64,000 nt of DNA from Devosia sp. (GTDB lineage Bacteria; Pseudomonadota; Alphaproteobacteria; Rhizobiales; Devosiaceae): assembly GCA_016713105.1 (NCBI GenBank), contig JADJPS010000021.1, forward strand, positions 349,742-413,741, given 5' to 3'. Below the pieces are notes generated by a model. The model saw only the letters and a program-made list of their open reading frames with translations. It searched no databases and was not told the origin of the DNA. Shown in pieces: positions 17,793-28,862 of the stretch (its first letter is position 1; each line of letters starts with the position of its first letter). Made by a program: the position numbers and the translations under genes.

Positions 17793-19637
17793 ATGGCCGG
17801 GGAAGTCGCGCACGTGGCCGAGGCCGCGGCGCATGGCGGGGTGGACCTCGTGCAGGTGGTGGCGCTGCTCGCCGCCGGGGTGGTCGCGGTGCCGGTGTTC
17901 AAGCGGCTGGGGCTGGGTTCGGTGCTCGGCTATCTTGCGGCAGGGCTCGCGGTGGGACCGTTCGGGCTGCGACTGGTGAGCGACCCGCAGGCGGTGCTGC
18001 ACGCGGCCGAACTGGGCGTCGTGATGTTCCTGTTCATCGTCGGGCTCGAGATGGAGCCCAGCAGGCTGTGGGCGCTGCGCAAGCAGATCTTCGGGCTCGG
18101 CGTGCTGCAGGTGCTCGCCTGCGGGGCGCTGCTGACGGGGGTCGGCATCCTCCTGGGGTGGGCACCGGCGGTGGCGTTCGTCGCGGGCATGGGGTTCGTC
18201 CTGACCTCGACCGCCATCGTCATGCAGTTGCTGACCGAACGGGGCGACCTGGCCTCGCCGGGCGGACAGAAGATCGTCTCGATCCTCCTGCTCGAGGACC
18301 TCGCGATCGTGCCGCTGCTCGCGCTCATCGCGCTGCTGGTGCCGGGGAGCGGGGAGGGTGGAGACGCTCTGTCGCGCTGGATCAGCATCGGGGTAGCGGC
18401 GGCGTCCGTGGTGGCGGTGGTGTTCGCCGGGCGCTGGGTCCTGAACCCGGTGTTCCGTCTCCTCGCGGCAGCCAAGGCCCGCGAGGTGATGACGGCGGCA
18501 GCGCTGCTCGTGGTGCTCGGCGCGGCGCTGATCATGCAGCTCGGTGGACTGTCGATGGCGATGGGGGCGTTCCTCGCCGGTGTGCTGCTGTCGACCTCGA
18601 CCTTCCGGCACCAGCTCGAGGCCGATGTCGAGCCGTTCCGCGGCATCCTGCTGGGGCTGTTCTTTCTCGCCGTGGGCATGTCGCTCGACCTCGTCGTGGT
18701 GGCGGCCAACTGGGGCACCGTGGCGCTGACGGTCATCTGCTACATGGCGGTGAAGGGCGGCGCGATCTATGCACTCGCTCGGGTACTGGGCGCCCGGAAG
18801 CCCGAGGCACTGGAGCGGGCGGTGCTGATGGCGCAGGGCGGGGAATTCGCGTTCGTGCTCTACACCACCGCGGCGGCGGGTGGACTCATCGGGGCCGAAC
18901 TCAATGCCATGCTGACGGCGACGGTGATCATCTCGATGGCGCTCACGCCGGCCACCATGATGCTGCTCAGGCTGGTGCCGGAGCCGGAACCGTCGATGGA
19001 CGGGGTGGACCTCGCCGACGGGCTCGACGGCACCGTTCTGGTGATCGGCTTCGGCCGCTTCGGGCAGATTGCGAGCCAGCCACTGCTCGCCAAGGGGTAC
19101 CGGGTGGCGATCATCGACAACGACACCGACATGATCCGCGCCGCGGGGCAGTTCGGCATGAAGGTCTATTACGGCGATGGCACGCGGCTGGATATCCTGA
19201 GGGCGGCGGGCGCCGGGACCGCTGCGGCGATCCTCGTCTGTGTCGACGACAAGGAGGCGGCACTCAGGATCGTCGAACTGGTCAAGTCCGAGTTCCCGCT
19301 CGCGAAACTGCATGTGCGCGCCTACGATCGCGGCCACGCGATCGAACTGGTCAAGCGCGGCGTCGACTACCAGATCCGCGAGGTGTTCGAATCGGCGCTG
19401 ACCTTCGGGGCAGCGACGCTGCGCGGACTGGGGGCGGGGGAGGACGAGATCGGGATCCTCGTCGCCGAGGCCCGCGAGCGCGATCGCCAGCGCTTTTCGG
19501 CACAGGTCGTGGGCGGCATCCAGGCGGGCCGCGACCTGCTGATCTCCAACGCGGAGGACCAGGCGCGCGAGAGCGGGGTGGTCGCGGCACCTTCCGAGCC
19601 GGTGCTGCTGCAGTCGGACGGCGGAGCCAGGGTTTAG
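17793..19637 (+). CDS. Kef/CPA2-type monovalent cation:proton antiporter
   Basis: 614 residues. About 12 membrane segments (residues 20-400) with FLFIVGLEME and SILLLEDLAIVPLLAL, typical of KefB/KefC/RosB transporters; then a cytoplasmic RCK_N domain beginning with the NAD-binding loop VLVIGFGRFGQ at about residue 410. Start ATG 17793 (MAGEVAHVAEAAAHGG) follows GAGGTG; an in-frame start at 17649 adds a non-conserved arginine-rich stretch. The C-terminal 60 residues are polar. Role in potassium efflux or pH control is by family; no Kef-type glutathione ancillary gene is nearby. Confidence 0.9.
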   Translation: MAGEVAHVAEAAAHGGVDLVQVVALLAAGVVAVPVFKRLGLGSVLGYLAAGLAVGPFGLRLVSDPQAVLHAAELGVVMFLFIVGLEMEPSRLWALRKQIFGLGVLQVLACGALLTGVGILLGWAPAVAFVAGMGFVLTSTAIVMQLLTERGDLASPGGQKIVSILLLEDLAIVPLLALIALLVPGSGEGGDALSRWISIGVAAASVVAVVFAGRWVLNPVFRLLAAAKAREVMTAAALLVVLGAALIMQLGGLSMAMGAFLAGVLLSTSTFRHQLEADVEPFRGILLGLFFLAVGMSLDLVVVAANWGTVALTVICYMAVKGGAIYALARVLGARKPEALERAVLMAQGGEFAFVLYTTAAAGGLIGAELNAMLTATVIISMALTPATMMLLRLVPEPEPSMDGVDLADGLDGTVLVIGFGRFGQIASQPLLAKGYRVAIIDNDTDMIRAAGQFGMKVYYGDGTRLDILRAAGAGTAAAILVCVDDKEAALRIVELVKSEFPLAKLHVRAYDRGHAIELVKRGVDYQIREVFESALTFGAATLRGLGAGEDEIGILVAEARERDRQRFSAQVVGGIQAGRDLLISNAEDQARESGVVAAPSEPVLLQSDGGARV

Positions 19638-19646
19638 GACCGGCCG

Positions 19647-19667
19647 ACCGCGGGGCCTTCCCCCGGT
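19647..19667 (+). terminator. Short GC stem-loop after the antiporter gene
   Basis: ACCGcGGGG-CCTTC-CCCCGGT forms an 8-bp stem with one bulge just after the antiporter stop and before glgP. No T-run follows, so it may be a weak terminator only. Confidence 0.3.
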
Positions 19668-19731
19668 GTCGATTCAATGCAACAGTGACCGACAGAGGGG
19701 AATACATCGTCATGATGCCTGGATTGCAGCA

Positions 19732-22215
19732 ATGCCGCAAAAGCCCATCGTATTGGATGCCCCCACTCCGCAGAAGCGTGCGCTGACCGCTGAGGCGCTG
19801 CAGGCGGAAATCCTCGAGAAACTCACCTACTTCATCGGCAAGGACCCGATCGTTGCCCGTCCGCACGACTGGCTCAAGGCGACGATCTATGCGGTGCGCG
19901 ACCGCATCATCGACCGCTGGATGGAGTCGAGCCGGGAAACCTGGCGGACCGGGAACAAGCGCGTCTACTACCTGAGCCTCGAATTCCTCATCGGCCGGCT
20001 GATGCGGGATTCGATGAGCAATCTGGGGCTGATGGACGTCGTGCAGGCGGCGCTCAAGAACTTCAACGTCGACCTCAAGGAGATGCTCAACCTCGAGCCC
20101 GACGCGGCGCTCGGCAATGGTGGTCTCGGGCGCCTGGCGGCGTGTTTCCTCGAGTCGATGTCGACGGTGAACATCCCCGCCTATGGCTACGGCATCCGCT
20201 ATGTGCACGGGCTGTTCCGGCAGGAGATGAGCGAGGGCTGGCAGGTCGAACTGCCGGAGGACTGGCTGGCGCACGGCAACCCGTGGGAATTCGAGCGACG
20301 CGAGAGTTCCTACGAGATCGGCTTCGGCGGTCACGTGGCGCCGGTGCAGGAGCCGGACGGCTCGACCCGGCTCGAGTGGCGCCCGGCCGAGCATGTGCTG
20401 GCGGTGGCGTTCGATACCCCGATCGTCGGCTGGCGCGCCAACCGGGTGAACACGCTCCGGCTCTGGTCGGCACAGCCGATCGACCCGATCCTGCTCGACA
20501 AGTTCAATTCCGGCGACCACATCGGGGCACTCGAGGAAAGCTCGCGGGCCGAGGCGATTACGCGGGTTCTCTATCCTGCCGATTCAACTCCGGCCGGGCA
20601 GGAACTGCGGCTGAGGCAGGAATTCTTCTTTTCCTCGGCGTCGCTGCAGGACATCGTCCGGCGGCACCTGCAGCAATATGGCGACCTCGGATCGCTCAGC
20701 GACAAGGTGGCGATCCAGCTCAACGACACGCACCCGGCGATCGCGATCCCCGAACTGATGCGCATCCTGATCGACATCCACGGCATGAAGTGGGCAGCCG
20801 CCTGGAAGCTGACCAAGGCGACCTTCGGCTACACCAATCACACATTGCTGCCCGAGGCGCTCGAAACCTGGCCGGTGGCGCTGCTGGAGCGGATGCTGCC
20901 GCGCCAGATGCAGATCATCTACGCGATCAATGCCGAGGTGCTGACCGAAGCGCGCGCCCTGGGCGGCTTCACCGACGGCCAGATCGCCAACCTGTCTCTG
21001 ATCGACGAGAACGGCCATCGCCGCGTGCGCATGGGGCAGCTGGCCTTCGTGGGCTCGCACTCGATCAACGGCGTCTCGGCTCTCCATTCCGACCTGCTGA
21101 AGAAGACGCTGTTCGCCGACCTTAACCGGCTCTACCCGGGGCGAATCAACAACAAGACCAACGGCGTCACGCAGCGGCGCTGGCTGATGCAGTGCAATCC
21201 GGGGCTCACCAGGCTGGTGAGCGAGCGGATTGGGCCCGAGTTCCTCGACGACTTCGAACTGATCGCCAATCTCGACAAGCACGCCGACGACCCTGGGTTC
21301 CAGGATCAGTTCAAGGCGGTCAAGCGCGCCAACAAGGTGGTGCTGGCACAGGTCATCAAGGACAGGCTCGGGATCGCGGTGTCGCCCGATGCCATGTTCG
21401 ACGTGCAGACCAAGCGCATCCACGAGTACAAGCGGCAGTTGCTCAACATCATCGAGGCGGTGGCGCAATACTCGATGATCCGCTCGCACCCTGAGAAGGA
21501 CTGGGCCCCGCGGGTCAAGGTGTTCGCCGGCAAGGCCGCGCCGGGCTACTGGAACGCAAAGCTGATCATCAAGTTGATCAACGACGTGGCCAGGGTGGTC
21601 AACAACGATCCGGCGGTGCGCGGTCTGCTCAAGGTGGTGTTCCTGCCCAACTACAATGTCAGCCTCGCCGAGCAGATCATCCCGGCGGCGGACCTTTCCG
21701 AGCAGATCTCGACGGCCGGCATGGAGGCCTCGGGCACAGGCAACATGAAGTTCATGGCCAACGGCGCCCTGACCATCGGCACGCTGGACGGCGCCAATGT
21801 CGAGATGCTGGAGGAGGTCGGTCCCGACAACATGCTGATCTTCGGGCTGACCGCCGACCAGGTTGCCGAGAAGCGGGCCCGCAGCGAGGTGCCGCGCTCC
21901 GCCATCGACGCCTCGCCGGTGTTGCGGGAAGCGCTCGAAGCCATCGCCACCGGGGTGTTCTCTCCGGACGATCCGCACCGTTACCGCGACCTGATCGGGG
22001 GGCTCTACGACCACGACTGGTTCATGGTGGCGCGCGATTTCGACGCCTATGCGAAGGCCCAGCGGGCGGTTGATGCGCTCTGGATCAAGCCACGGAAATG
22101 GTATTCCATCGCCATCCGGAACACTGCGCACGTGTCGTTCTTTTCCTCGGACCGGACGATCCGGCAGTATGCGCGGGATGTCTGGTCGGTTCCGACGGTC
22201 GGGGGTAGTGCGTGA
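19732..22215 (+). CDS. glgP: Glycogen/alpha-glucan phosphorylase
   Basis: 827 residues, full length for GlgP, which removes glucose-1-phosphate from glycogen chain ends using pyridoxal phosphate. Visible motifs: NGGLGRLAACFLESM, IQLNDTHPAIAIPELM, FAGKAAPGYWNAKLIIKLIN, and the PLP-lysine site EASGTGNMKFMANGALTIGT near residue 680. Start ATG 19732 (MPQKPIVLDAPTPQKRAL) fits the family; the ribosome site is weak, and GAGGGG sits about 40 bases upstream before an out-of-frame ATG at 19712, so an undetected indel at the very start is possible. First gene of the glycogen operon; its stop overlaps the glgB start (GTGA). Confidence 0.95.
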   Translation: MPQKPIVLDAPTPQKRALTAEALQAEILEKLTYFIGKDPIVARPHDWLKATIYAVRDRIIDRWMESSRETWRTGNKRVYYLSLEFLIGRLMRDSMSNLGLMDVVQAALKNFNVDLKEMLNLEPDAALGNGGLGRLAACFLESMSTVNIPAYGYGIRYVHGLFRQEMSEGWQVELPEDWLAHGNPWEFERRESSYEIGFGGHVAPVQEPDGSTRLEWRPAEHVLAVAFDTPIVGWRANRVNTLRLWSAQPIDPILLDKFNSGDHIGALEESSRAEAITRVLYPADSTPAGQELRLRQEFFFSSASLQDIVRRHLQQYGDLGSLSDKVAIQLNDTHPAIAIPELMRILIDIHGMKWAAAWKLTKATFGYTNHTLLPEALETWPVALLERMLPRQMQIIYAINAEVLTEARALGGFTDGQIANLSLIDENGHRRVRMGQLAFVGSHSINGVSALHSDLLKKTLFADLNRLYPGRINNKTNGVTQRRWLMQCNPGLTRLVSERIGPEFLDDFELIANLDKHADDPGFQDQFKAVKRANKVVLAQVIKDRLGIAVSPDAMFDVQTKRIHEYKRQLLNIIEAVAQYSMIRSHPEKDWAPRVKVFAGKAAPGYWNAKLIIKLINDVARVVNNDPAVRGLLKVVFLPNYNVSLAEQIIPAADLSEQISTAGMEASGTGNMKFMANGALTIGTLDGANVEMLEEVGPDNMLIFGLTADQVAEKRARSEVPRSAIDASPVLREALEAIATGVFSPDDPHRYRDLIGGLYDHDWFMVARDFDAYAKAQRAVDALWIKPRKWYSIAIRNTAHVSFFSSDRTIRQYARDVWSVPTVGGSA

Positions 22216-24404
22216 CCAGACCCGGGTGGCAGGCAGACGACAGCGACGTCAGGGCGATCGTCGCGGGTCGCCATGCCGATCCGTTCGGCGTGCTGGGACT
22301 GCACGAAGCGGGCGGCAAGTGGATCGCCCGGGCCTTCATCCCGCACGCGGAATCGGTGTCGGCGCGCACGATCGACAATCGCATCCTCGGTGAACTCACC
22401 CAGCGCGACCCGGCCGGCTTCTTCGAAGGCGAGGTCGCGATCGGCCAGCGCATGCCGATCAGCTACCACGCGCGCAATGCGGGCGGGGAGTGGGACGTCC
22501 TCGACCCCTACAGCTTCGGCCCGGTGCTCGGCCCGATGGACGACTACTACATCGGGGAAGGCTCGCACCTGAGGCTGTTCGACAAGCTCGGCGCCCACGC
22601 CATGGAGTTCGAGGGCGTCCCGGCACGCATTTCGCCGTGTGGGCACCCAATGCGCAGCGCGTCAGCGTGGTCGGGCCGTTCAACGACTGGGACGGGCGGC
22701 GACACCCGATGCGGGTGCGCCTGAACACCGGCATCTGGGAGGTCTTCGTCCGCAAGTCGGCCCCGGTGAGGTCTACAAGTTCGAGATCGTCGGACAGAAC
22801 GGCAAGCTGAGGCCGCTGAAGGCGGATCCGTTCGCGCGCCAATCGGAACTGCGGCCGCGCACGGCGTCGGTCGTGCCGGACCCGCGACCGTTCACCTGGA
22901 CCGATGCCGCCTATCTCGAGCAGCGCGCGAGTGTCGACTGGCGCCGCGTGCCGGTATCGATCTACGAGGTGCATCTGGGGTCGTGGCGGCGGCGCGCCGA
23001 CGGCGGGTTCATGAGCTACGACCAACTGGCCGAGCAGCTCATCCCCTATGCCGCCGACCAGGGGTTCACCCATATCGAGCTGCTGCCGATCAGCGAGCAT
23101 CCGTTCGATCCCAGCTGGGGCTACCAGCCGACCGGGCTCTATGCCCCGACGGCGCGGTTCGGCGATCCGGAGGGCTTTGCGCGGTTCGTGGATCAGGCCC
23201 ATGCCGCCGGGCTGGGGGTGATCCTCGACTGGGTGCCGGCGCATTTCCCCACCGACGAGCACGGACTTGCCCGCTTCGACGGCACGGCGCTCTACGAGCA
23301 CCTCGATCCGCGCAAGGGCTACCATCCGGACTGGAACACGGCGATCTACAATTTCGGGCGCAAGGAGGTGGTGAGCTACCTCGTCAACAACGCGCTCTTC
23401 TGGCTCGAGCGGTTCCACATCGACGGGCTGCGCGTCGATGCGGTGGCCTCGATGCTCTACCTCGATTATTCGCGCAAGGCCGGGGAGTGGGTGCCCAACC
23501 AGTTCGGCGGCAACCACAATCTCGAGGCGGTGGAGTTCCTGCGCCGCGTCAATGCCGAGGCGTACCGGCTGCATCCCGGGGTGATGATGATCGCCGAGGA
23601 ATCGACCTCGTGGAGCGGGGTCAGCGCGCCCGTGCATGCGGGCGGGCTGGGCTTCGGCTTCAAGTGGAACATGGGGTTCATGAACGACACCCTGCGCTAC
23701 ATGAGCCGCAATCCGATTCATCGCCGCTACCATCACAACGACCTGACCTTCGCGGCGCTCTACGCCTATGCGGAGAACTTCATCCTGCCGCTCAGCCATG
23801 ACGAGGTGGTGCACGGCAAGGGTTCGCTGCTTTCGAAGATGGGCGGCGACGACTGGCAGCAGTTTGCCGGGCTCCGGGCCTATTACGGCTTCATGTGGGG
23901 CTGGCCGGGCAAGAAGCTGCTGTTCATGGGTCAGGAATTCGCCCAGCGCGAGGAATGGAACGAGGCCAGGAGTCTGGACTGGTACCTGCTCGATGCGCCA
24001 TCGCACGAGGGCGTACGCCGGCTGATCGCCGATCTCAACGCGGTCTACCGCGAACTGCCGGCCCTCAACGCCCGCGACAACGAGCCCGAGGGCTTCGAGT
24101 GGCTGATCGGCAACGACCATCAGAACTCGGTGTTCGCGTTCGTGCGGCGGGCTCCGGGGAAAGCCCGGTAGTGGTGATCTCGAACATGACCCCGGTGCCG
24201 CGCGAGGATTATCGCGTGCCTCTGCCGCTTGCCGGCAACTGGGTCGAGCGCCTCAATACCGATGCGGGCTGGTATGGCGGCACGAACAAGGGCAACCAGG
24301 GGATGGTGGTGGCCCGCAGGAGCGACGTGGAAGGGCTCGGTCCATACGCCGATCTCTACCTGCCGCCCCTGTCTACGCTCTATCTCAAACACGACCCCGC
24401 CTAA
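22212..24404 (+). CDS. glgB: 1,4-alpha-glucan branching enzyme (three frameshifts)
   Basis: About 730 residues when joined. GTG 22212 overlaps the glgP stop. N-terminal carbohydrate-binding modules include FAVWAPNAQRVSVVGPFNDW; the GH13 core has DWVPAHFPTDEHGLARFDGT, the nucleophile region GLRVDAVASMLYLDYSR, the acid/base MIAEESTSWSG and LSHDEVVHGKGS. Frames slip near 22622 (after MEFEGV), near 22762 (after FVRKSAP) and near 24162 (after RRAPG); the last piece (MTPVPREDYRVPLP to YLKHDPA) ends at 24404. All pieces align in order with a normal GlgB, so sequence error is likely. It introduces alpha-1,6 branches into the glucan made by GlgA. Confidence 0.92.
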
Positions 24405-24410
24405 GCGGGG
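24395..24410 (+). promoter_or_regulatory. Hairpin at the glgB stop codon
   Basis: CCCCGC-CTAA-GCGGGG, a 6-bp perfect GC stem whose loop contains the glgB stop codon, 77 bp before glgC. Could slow degradation or partially end transcription between glgB and glgC; no T-run. Confidence 0.35.
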
Positions 24411-24486
24411 CAGCCTTAGGAACGTCGCGTGGTCGTAGCAGAAGAGTCCGCAGCTTTTCCCGATCACGCTCCATGGGGAGGGAAGC

Positions 24487-25758
24487 ATGGCTGACTATCG
24501 GACTCCATCGCCGCTGGCGCGCGAAGCGATGGCCTATGTCTTGGCGGGGGGGCGCGGCACCCGCCTGTTCGAACTGACGGATCGGCGAGCCAAGCCCGCG
24601 GTGTACTTCGGCGGCAAGTCGCGCATCATCGACTTCGCCCTGTCGAACGCGCTGAATTCGGGCATCCGTCGCATCTCGGTGGCGACGCAATACCAGGCGC
24701 ATTCGCTGATCCGGCACCTGCAACGCGGCTGGAACTTCCTCAGGACCGAGCGAAACGAGAGTTTCGACATCCTGCCGGCAAGCCAGCGCGTCTCGGAGAC
24801 GCAGTGGTACGAGGGCACCGCCGACGCCGTCTACCAGAACATGGACATCATCGAGGATTACGGTCCGCGCTACATCGTGCTCCTGGCGGGCGACCACATC
24901 TACAAGATGGACTACGAAATCATGCTGCGCCAGCATGTGGATACGGGCGCGGATGTGACCATCGGCTGCCTCGAGGTGCCGCGCATGGAGGCCACCGGGT
25001 TCGGCGTGATGCATGTCGACGGGCGCGATCGGATCGTCGACTTCGTCGAAAAGCCGAAGGACCCGCCAGGGATCCCCGACAAGCCGGACTTCGCGCTGGC
25101 CTCGATGGGCATCTACGTGTTCGAGACCCGCTTCCTCATGGAGCAGCTCCGGCGCGACGCGGCCACCGAGGGCTCGAGCCGCGACTTCGGCAAGGATATC
25201 ATCCCCTATATCGTCAAGAACGGTTCGGCCTGGGCGCACCGCTTCCCGCGCTCCTGCGTGCGCTCGCCCAACGAGGAAGCCGCCTACTGGCGCGACGTGG
25301 GGACGGTGGATGCCTACTGGAAGGCCAATATCGACCTGACCGACGTCACCCCGCAACTCGACCTGTACGATCGCGACTGGCCGATCTGGACCTTTGCCGA
25401 GATCACCCCGCCGGCCAAGTTCGTGCACGATTTCGACGGCCGGCGCGGGCAGGCGGTCAACTCGCTGGTCTCGGGCGATTGCATCGTTTCGGGCGGGCAA
25501 CTGACGCGCACGCTGCTCTCGACCGGCAGCCGGGTGCACTCCTATTCGGAACTGCACGAGGCGGTGGTGCTGCCCTACTGCACCATCGGGCGCGGCGCAC
25601 GGCTGAAGAAGGTGGTACTGGATCGTGGGGTGTCGATACCCGAGGGACTGGTGGTGGGCGAGGACCCGGAGTTCGACGCCCAATGGTTCCGTCTGACGCC
25701 GGAGGGCGTGACGCTGGTGACCCAGCCGATGGTCGATCGCTATCTCGCATCACGATGA
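24487..25758 (+). CDS. glgC: Glucose-1-phosphate adenylyltransferase
   Basis: 423 residues, standard for bacterial GlgC, which makes ADP-glucose from glucose-1-phosphate and ATP, the regulated step of glycogen synthesis. Motifs: nucleotide loop GGRGTRLFELTDRRAKPAVY, YEGTADAVYQNMDII, VDFVEKPKDP (sugar-phosphate lysine region), YWRDVGTVDAYWKAN, and a C-terminal left-handed beta-helix (VVLPYCTIGRGARLKKVVLD). Strong GGGGAGGG precedes ATG 24487. Intact frame, third gene of the operon. Confidence 0.97.
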   Translation: MADYRTPSPLAREAMAYVLAGGRGTRLFELTDRRAKPAVYFGGKSRIIDFALSNALNSGIRRISVATQYQAHSLIRHLQRGWNFLRTERNESFDILPASQRVSETQWYEGTADAVYQNMDIIEDYGPRYIVLLAGDHIYKMDYEIMLRQHVDTGADVTIGCLEVPRMEATGFGVMHVDGRDRIVDFVEKPKDPPGIPDKPDFALASMGIYVFETRFLMEQLRRDAATEGSSRDFGKDIIPYIVKNGSAWAHRFPRSCVRSPNEEAAYWRDVGTVDAYWKANIDLTDVTPQLDLYDRDWPIWTFAEITPPAKFVHDFDGRRGQAVNSLVSGDCIVSGGQLTRTLLSTGSRVHSYSELHEAVVLPYCTIGRGARLKKVVLDRGVSIPEGLVVGEDPEFDAQWFRLTPEGVTLVTQPMVDRYLASR

Positions 25759-25774
25759 ACAGGGGCGGTTGCCC

Positions 25775-27238
25775 ATGATCGACGTCCTCTCGATCGCCTC
25801 GGAGGCCTACCCGCTGATCAAGACCGGCGGGTTGGCCGATGTGGTCGGCGCCCTGCCGGCGGCGCTGGCGCCGCACGGGGTGTCGATGCGCGTGCTGCTG
25901 CCGGGCTACCCCAAGGTGATGGCCAGGATGGGGGGCGGCCGCGAAGTCGCGGGCTGGTCGGACTTTTTCGGCGGACCGGCCCGCCTGATCGCCGGGCGGG
26001 TCGACGGGCCCGACGTGATCGTGCTGGAGGCGGGGCACCTCTACGACCGTCCGGGCAACCCGTACGTGACGGCGGAGGGCGTCGACTGGCCGGACAACTG
26101 GCAGCGCTTTGCGGCGCTCGCCTTTGCCGGGTACGAACTGGCCCGCGGAGTGGTCGAGGGGTACCAGCCGCAGGTGCTGCATTGCCACGACTGGCAGGCG
26201 GGTCTCGTCCCTGCCTACGTGCGCTACAATGCGCCAGTGCCGGTCAGGACGGTCCTGACGGTGCACAACATCGCCTTCCAGGGGCGCTACAGCTGGGACA
26301 TCTTCAACGCCCTGCGGCTTGACCACCGCGCGGCGGCGGACGGTGCGATAGAGTATTTCGGCGGCATCGGCTACCTCAAGGCCGGGCTGCAGTGCGCCGA
26401 TGCCATCACCACGGTGTCGCCGACCTATGCGCACGAAATCCGCACCGTCGCCTACGGCATGGGGCTCGAGGGCCTGTTGCAGGCACGAGCCGAAGTGGTG
26501 CACGGCATTCTCAACGGCATCGACGCCGAGGCCTGGGATCCGGGGCGCGATCCGGCACTGGCGCAGAACTTCACAGCCAGCACGATCGTCGACCGGGCCG
26601 GCAACAAGCGGGCGGTGGAGCAGCGCTTCGGCCTCGAGGCCGGCGACGGGCCGATCTTTGCGGTGGTCAGCCGGCTGACCTGGCAGAAGGGTCTCGACAT
26701 GCTGGTGCCGCTCTGCGACGAACTGGTGGCCCGCGGCGGACGCCTCGTGGTGCTCGGCTCGGGCGATGCCGAGATCGAGAATGGGCTCAGGGGCGCGGCG
26801 ATGCGTCATCCGGGTCGCGTCGGGGTGGTGGTGGGCTACGACGAGGCGCTCAGCCACCTGATCCAGGGCGGTGCCGACGTGATGGTGATGCCGTCGCGCT
26901 TCGAGCCGTGCGGCCTCACCCAACTCTATGGCTTGCGCTATGGCTGCGTACCGCTGGTGAGCCGCGTCGGCGGGCTGGCGGACACGGTGATCGATGCCAA
27001 CGAGGTGGCAGTCGAGGCCGGCGTGGCCACTGGAATCGTCTTCTCGCCGGCGACCGAGGAGGCGTTCGGGGAAGGCATCCGGCGCGCCATCGCGCTGTTT
27101 CACCGCCCCAAGGTGTGGCACAAGATGCAGCGCCGGGGGATGAAGTCGGATGTCTCGTGGGAACTGAGCGCCGAGAAATATGCGGACCTCTACGCGTCAC
27201 TCCTGGGGCTGAAGCGCGATGACGATACTGACGATTGA
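25775..27238 (+). CDS. glgA: Glycogen synthase (ADP-glucose)
   Basis: 487 residues, GT5 family. The ADP-glucose loop KTGGLADVVGALP is near residue 17; LHCHDWQAGLVPAY, SRLTWQKGLDML and PSRFEPCGLTQLYGLRYG follow as in GlgA proteins, the last containing the catalytic glutamate region. Start ATG 25775 lies 16 bp after the glgC stop. It elongates alpha-1,4 chains. Its 3' end overlaps the pgm start by 20 bp, so translation of the two is likely coupled. Confidence 0.97.
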   Translation: MIDVLSIASEAYPLIKTGGLADVVGALPAALAPHGVSMRVLLPGYPKVMARMGGGREVAGWSDFFGGPARLIAGRVDGPDVIVLEAGHLYDRPGNPYVTAEGVDWPDNWQRFAALAFAGYELARGVVEGYQPQVLHCHDWQAGLVPAYVRYNAPVPVRTVLTVHNIAFQGRYSWDIFNALRLDHRAAADGAIEYFGGIGYLKAGLQCADAITTVSPTYAHEIRTVAYGMGLEGLLQARAEVVHGILNGIDAEAWDPGRDPALAQNFTASTIVDRAGNKRAVEQRFGLEAGDGPIFAVVSRLTWQKGLDMLVPLCDELVARGGRLVVLGSGDAEIENGLRGAAMRHPGRVGVVVGYDEALSHLIQGGADVMVMPSRFEPCGLTQLYGLRYGCVPLVSRVGGLADTVIDANEVAVEAGVATGIVFSPATEEAFGEGIRRAIALFHRPKVWHKMQRRGMKSDVSWELSAEKYADLYASLLGLKRDDDTDD

Positions 27239-28849
27239 AACCACGCCGTTTCTGGACCAGAAACCGGGCACCTCGGGGCTGCGCAAGCGCATGCCGGTGT
27301 TCATGCAGGCGCACTATCTCGAGAACTTCGTCCAGTCGATCTTCGACAGCCTCGAAGGGTTCAGGGCAGGACGCTGGTGGTGGGCGGCGACGGGCGCTAT
27401 TTCAACGACGTCGCCATCCAGCAGATCATCCGCATCGCCTCGGCCAACGGCTTCGGCGCCGTGCTGGTGGGGCAGGGCGGGATCCTGTCGACACCGGCGG
27501 CGAGCCACGTGATCCGCCACCACAAGGCGTTTGGCGGCATCATCCTCAGCGCCAGCCACAATCCGGGCGGGCCGGACGGGGATTTCGGCATCAAGTACAA
27601 TGTCGGCAATGGCGGTCCGGCGCCGGAGAAGCTCACCGATGCGGTGTTTGCGCGGACCAGGACCATCGAGCGCTACCTGACGGTCGATGCCCCCGATGTC
27701 GACCTCGCCGTCATCGGCACGCATCACTCGGCGGGGATGGTGGTCGAGGTGATCGACCCGGTCGCCGACTATGCCGCGCTGATGCAGACGCTGTTCGATT
27801 TCGACCGCATCCGGGCGATGTTCGCTACGGGCTTCACGATGCGGTTCGATGCCATGCACGCGGTGACCGGGCCCTATGCGCACCGGATCTTCGAGGAGCT
27901 GCTCGAAGCGCCGGCCGGTACGGTGATCAATGGCACGCCGTCGCCGGATTTCGGCGGTGGCCACCCCGATCCCAACCTCGTCTATGCCAGGCCGCTGTTC
28001 GACCTGATGATGGGGCCCGATGCCCCGGATTTCGGGGCCGCCTCGGATGGCGACGGCGACCGCAACCTGATCATCGGCCGCGGCCGCTTCGTGACCCCCT
28101 CGGATTCGCTCGCGATCCTTGCCGCCAACGCCTCATACGCCCCCGGCTACGTCGCGGGCATCGCCGGCATCGCGCGCTCGATGCCGACCAGTGGAGCTGC
28201 CGACCGGGTGGCCGCAAAGCTCGGCATCGAGATGCACGAGACGCCAACCGGCTGGAAGTTCTTCGGCAACCTGCTCGACGCTGGACGGGTCACCATCTGC
28301 GGCGAGGAGAGCGCCGGAACCGGCTCCAGCCATGTGCGAGAGAAGGATGGGCTGTGGGCCGTGTTGCTGTGGCTCAACATCCTCGCGGCCCGCGGCCAGA
28401 GCGTCGACGCCATCGTCACCGACCATTGGGCGACCTACGGGCGCAACTACTACACCCGGCACGACTATGACGAAGTCGATGCCGCTGCGGCCAACGCGCT
28501 GATGGACGACCTGCGGGCAAGGCTGCCGACGCTCGTCGGGCAGCGGCTCGAGGGGCGTGAGGTCTCCTATGCGGACGACTTCGCCTATCTCGATCCGGTC
28601 GACGGTTCGACCAGCAGCAAGCAGGGCATCCGGATCGGCTTCACCGACGGCAGCCGGATCGTGGTCCGGCTCAGTGGAACCGGGACCGTGGGGGCCACGT
28701 TGCGGGTCTACATCGAACGCTACGAGCCCCCGCATGGACAGCACGACCTCGATACCCAGTTGGCCCTCGCTCCTCTCATCGGAATCGCCGACAGCGTCGC
28801 CGGGATTGCTGCGCGCACCGGCCGCGAGGCGCCGAGCGTCATCACCTGA
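27219..28849 (+). CDS. pgm: Phosphoglucomutase, alpha-D-glucose specific (frameshift)
   Basis: About 543 residues joined. N-terminus MTILTIETTPFLDQKPGTSG starts within the glgA 3' end. The frame slips near 27362; adding one C gives FQGRTLVVGGDGRYFND. Downstream motifs: catalytic serine loop ILSASHNPGG, metal loop ASDGDGDRN, sugar loop CGEESAGTGSSHVREKDG and phosphate site VRLSGTGTVGATLRVY. It links glucose-6-phosphate with glucose-1-phosphate, feeding GlgC and taking product from GlgP. Place between glgA and glgX is the usual rhizobial order. Confidence 0.94.
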
Positions 28850-28862
28850 GGAATCGTTTGCG

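Noticed and set aside
16638..19337. An 899-codon minus-strand open frame covering the nucleoside hydrolase and the antisense of the antiporter
   Set aside because: Only the last 313 codons are protein-like. The rest is Arg/His/Gln-rich antisense of a GC-rich gene, where stops are rare.
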